Source: Histomonas meleagridis
Taxonomy: Eukaryota; Parabasalia; Tritrichomonadida; Dientamoebidae
Reading direction: 5' to 3'
Assembly (NCBI GenBank): GCA_020186115.1
Contig: WSYJ01000086.1
Span: 310,001-374,000, forward strand
Length of the DNA: 64,000 nucleotides
Under the pieces are notes generated by a model that saw nothing but the letters and a program-made list of their open reading frames with translations, searched no databases and was not told where the DNA came from. Below are positions 61,126 through 64,000 of this stretch, one piece after another (position 1 is the first letter of the stretch; each line of letters opens with the position of its first letter). The position numbers were made by a program, and so were the translations under genes.

Positions 61126-61715
61126 GTTTATATATTTTGTTTAATACTTGTTTAAATAATTTTCTGTTTCAAAATAACATTTGGAAATTTTTCATGTTAT
61201 CTGATACAGCACTTATTTTAGCATCTAAATATGGCAATACAGAAATAGTTAAATTACTTCTTGAACAAGAAGGAATCAATATTAATTATAAAAATGTTTT
61301 TTTGTTTTATTTAATATTTGTTATAGTAAATTTTAATTTCGAAATAATATTTGGAAATTATTTAAATTATTTAAAACAGCACTTATTTATGCATCTGAAA
61401 ATGGTCATATAGAAATAGTTAAATTACTTCTTGAACAAGAAGGAATTGATATTAATGCTAAAGATATTTATTTGTTTTATTTAAAATTTATTTTAATAAT
61501 TCTTTATTTCAAAATAATATTTGGAAATTATTTAAATTATTTCAAACAGCACTTATAATAGCATCTTGGAATGGTCATATAGAAATAGTTAAACTACTTC
61601 TTGAACAAGAAGGAATTGATATTAATGCTAAAAATATTTATTTGTTTTATTTAAAATTTATTTTAATAATTTTTTATTTCAAAGTAATATTTGGAAATTA
61701 TTCAAATTATTTAAT
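61126..61715 (+). repeat. Ankyrin module array with exact 170-bp period
   Basis: Spacers start at 61126, 61296, 61466 and 61636, exactly 170 bp apart. Each module is 90 coding bases (30 codons) plus an 80-nt AT-rich spacer. Spacer consensus blocks are (A/G)TTTATTTGTTTTATTT at the 5' side and TTTCAAAATAATATTTGGAA then ATTATTTAAATTATTT at the 3' side, ending xACAG before CACTT. Confidence 0.9.
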
Positions 61716-61847
61716 ACAGCACTTATAATAGCATCTTATAATGGTCATACAGAAATAGTTAAATTACTTCTTGAACAAGAAGGAATTGATATTAATGCTA
61801 AAGATATTTATTCGTTTTATTTGATATACCAAAAAAGAAATAAATAA

Positions 61848-62340
61848 AAATAAAATAATATATATAAAATAAACGAAAGATTCATTTAAACATTATTTAT
61901 TTCAAATTCACCAATAATAAAAAAAAAATGAAAATTGCACTTTTTTTTTGTCTTGTTATAGAACAGTGTTCTGCAGCACAGTAAACCGATAGAACTTTTT
62001 GATTGGTTTATATCGAATATTTACCCGGTAAAAGCCAAATTTCAACAATATGTCATTTTGATAACGTCGACATTCAATGAAGTTTTTGTGAAAATTATTT
62101 AATTGACGCTAAAATCATTTTTTTGGAATGTTGACAATGATAGTTGATCATTTCAGTCAGCAAACAATTGTTACACATTCATTACGTGGAGATAATGAAT
62201 ATACCAACATTTTAGTTCAAGATGAAAATTTTTGATTATCGAATATATTCAGAACAAATTTCAATGAATTGAATATTCATTACTTTTTTCTAGTATTATA
62301 TCATCAATATTATTTGGATATATATCTCCATTAAAAAATA
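61848..62340. other. Intergenic region with a solo copy of the novel-element end motif
   Basis: The first ~80 bases match the region after the ankyrin fragment at 52.9 kb. CACAGTAAACCGATAGAACT followed by TTTTGA (61977-62002) matches the right end of the 16-17 kb candidate element in 24 of 25 or so positions. No gene is seen here. Confidence 0.55.
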
Positions 62341-62379
62341 TAAATTACTTCATCATTTATTCCTAATACTCCTCCTCTT

Positions 62380-64000
62380 CTTACGTCACATGTTTGTGAA
62401 TTATGACCCCGTGAGTCACAAACTATACATTTATTTTTATTTTTTGGACGGAATAATTGTTTTTTGTCCGAATGTAATAATTATAAATCGAACAGTTTTC
62501 TGCTCTGTGTTCTTCACTTTTACATATTCTGCATGATGGGAAATCCTCACTTATAACTTCTGGTTCGTTTTGACTTCTCTTTTTATCCCTTTCTTCCGTG
62601 GGACCGCCATTTCAGGTTCATTCGATGCGTTTACTGGTAATGTTGTCATTCTATTTTTATATCAAAATTACTTAACTTCGAAAGTGATTCAGGATCAATA
62701 GTCATAGAAGGTAATGTCCCGAAAGTTATCCAATGTGGATGAATTAAATTTGTATGTGGAATATTTAATTTTAATGTGAATATAACACAAATAATGTGTG
62801 GACATGGGTTTCCATACACAATGTTTTGACCACATGTACAATTAATATGTGATTCATTAATTTCCACAACATTTTTCATTTATTCTTGTTCTTTATGAGC
62901 AACGAAATAATTATTTTCATTATTACCAACGATGATGTAATTTTTTGATTTTGAAATATGTGTAAATATCTCAATAACACATATCTTAAAAGCATTATGG
63001 GTAATATCTAAGAAAGGGAAAGTAATTGGACATAATAATTCTGAATCAAAAATTTGAGCATTTCTATATGATCTTTTCAGAGAACGGTTGTAATTTCTAC
63101 GAAATTCCGCCAAAAACATTTTTTTTATTTTTGTATCAGACTTGATTATTCGATTTATAAATTCAGCAACTGAAGAAGTATTGTAGACAAGTGTGCATTT
63201 TTGGATGAAAGCTTCACAAAAATAATTTTTATCATTATGAATTTTTCTTATATAATTTACCAATTGCGCATCTTTTAATTGAAACAAAAATGAAAAGCAA
63301 TTGTCAATATTTATTTTGTTAGTTGAATAACAAATTTTAGTAATCAAATTCTTTGCTTCAAGTTTTTCGAACTTGTTAATATCGCTTTCTTTAAGATGTC
63401 GATCGAAATTTTTTTTATGAATAGCGCAAAAAACATGATATGGAGAATGATTCATATCTGCTATTGGACTTCTATAAAATTGATCTTCATCAGTAATTAT
63501 TACAACGTTTTCTTCTGCAATATCGGGAGTAAAAATCTGAGATAGAAGTAATGAAATTGTTTCATCAGTTTCAAATGCTAAGAAGCAAAAGCCACCTGAA
63601 AGAATGTGTCTATTATAATCAATTACATATACAGGTATTACAATCCATCCATTTTTCAATTTAGGGTCTGTACTATCAAAAAAAATTATATTCACAAACT
63701 TTAATAAGTTTAATTAATTCTTTCTCAGTCTGAGTCCAAATTGCACATATTAATAGCATTTTTTGTTCAGGATGAATATAATCAAATGAAACACATATTC
63801 CATTATTATCAACCATATATTTACACAGGCTTTCATATTCATCATCAATGGATGAAAATCTTACTTTATATATTATTCCAGCTATAATATTTGAAGGTAT
63901 TTTTAGTCCTCTAAGTAATATTACTAAACATTCGTTAATCTTATATTGTTGCTCTAATATTGTTAATCTTATATTTTTATTCTTATATTTTTATTCATAT
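62380..64000 (-). pseudogene. Second MULE transposase, frameshifted and cut by the window end
   Basis: Read right to left, the frame begins beyond 64000 (KIPSNIIAGIIYKVRFSSID, SLCKYMVDNNGICVSFDYIH), shifts at a T-run near 63685 and continues as FFDSTDPKLKNGWIVIPVYV (first catalytic Asp region) to IITDEDQFY (second Asp) and YHVFCAIHKKN (C-x2-H block). It ends in a SWIM finger, CTCGQNIVYGNPCPHI (about 62805-62855). Past two frameshifts come two CCHC zinc knuckles at 62492-62533 (CRICKSEEHRAENC) and 62388-62430 (CIVCDSRGHNSQTC). The layout matches the left MULE, but this copy is longer and carries two knuckles. Confidence 0.8.

Larger units (their letters stand above)
58729..61847 (+). pseudogene. 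Second DUF3447-ankyrin gene, broken by a frameshift and a mariner insertion
   Basis: The frame begins mid-domain at EIEALEASKKVNPSFFEIFT and stops near 58925; a frameshift then restores the homologous reading (KNDWELHKQLIKEGHNPNEI, LIDYAAFFGSIKCFKYLLVN, ENGMKINDDII). At 59591 the mariner element interrupts it; after 60868 it continues with SSETRNIELVKYILEQNEID. Five more ankyrin units begin near 61036, 61206, 61376, 61546 and 61716, with 80-nt spacers between them (81 before the first). The gene ends with [13 protein letters not shown] and a stop at 61845-61847. About 75 N-terminal residues of the 56-kb paralogue are missing. It cannot be expressed as a whole. Confidence 0.85.

Noticed and set aside
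1-64000. Classical trichomonad introns (GTATGT ... ACTAACACACAG)
   Set aside because: I did not find this motif pair in any of the recognised genes.
1-64000. CRISPR array, rRNA genes, bacterial operons
   Set aside because: The regular repeats seen are ankyrin modules or coiled-coil codons; no rRNA-like sequence or ribosome-binding-site pattern was noticed.

Overview
The window looks like nuclear DNA of a parabasalid (trichomonad) flagellate, most probably Tritrichomonas or a close relative. The DNA is very AT-rich and the genes are compact and apparently intronless, with start codons only a few bases below TCA-pyrimidine-(T/A) initiator-like motifs. It encodes an [FeFe]-hydrogenase with a short hydrogenosome-type presequence, a Tom40/VDAC-like barrel protein, a giant formin, DUF3447-ankyrin genes, and many DNA transposons of Mutator and mariner type. 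The species is inferred, not proven. Several open frames extend upstream of the first ATG; starts here are set at ATG.

Layout. 0-2.4 kb: a decayed Mutator-like (MULE) transposon. 3.2-15.3 kb: tRNA-Pro, an armadillo-like protein, two coiled-coil proteins, a Rho-like GTPase fused to membrane helices, a Ser-rich protein, a Cys/acidic protein and a membrane metallophosphoesterase. 15.4-18.9 kb: an ankyrin relic and a candidate novel element with inverted ends and an unknown gene. 18.9-21.4 kb: a small membrane protein, ribosomal protein eL13 and an FCP1-type phosphatase. 21.9-27 kb: a decayed zinc-finger non-LTR retrotransposon, with an ankyrin-gene fragment at its 3' end and tRNA-Arg directly before its 5' end. 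27-37.6 kb: a giant coiled-coil protein divergent from a DRF-type formin. 37.9-39.2 kb: orphan ankyrin modules. 39.3-51.5 kb: AP-2 sigma, a Tom40/VDAC-like barrel, a C2-domain protein, a VPS9-like protein, eIF4E, [FeFe]-hydrogenase and a large surface protein. 51.9-52.9 kb: a nest of repeats with a tyrosine-recombinase remnant. 53-55.9 kb: a GRAM/VASt sterol-transfer-like protein and a UAP56/Sub2 helicase. 56.1-61.9 kb: two DUF3447-ankyrin genes, the second broken by a mariner insertion. 62.3-64 kb: a second decayed MULE running off the end.

The conserved genes are housekeeping functions (translation, mRNA export, endocytosis, membrane contact sites, actin, hydrogenosome metabolism) and show no operon logic. 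The most unusual structure is a 170-bp DNA module in the ankyrin genes: 90 bp encode 30 codons of an ankyrin repeat and about 80 bp are an AT-rich spacer at the same repeat phase. Ten of 16 internal spacers are exactly 80 nt by hand count, so the frame is lost unless the spacer is removed, yet the ankyrin codons stay intact. This suggests a repeated intron-like element without the known trichomonad splice signals. Also notable are serine in place of the proton-relay cysteine of the hydrogenase, a retrotransposon beginning directly after a tRNA gene, and a mini-element with 64-66-bp inverted repeats around half of a tyrosine recombinase.
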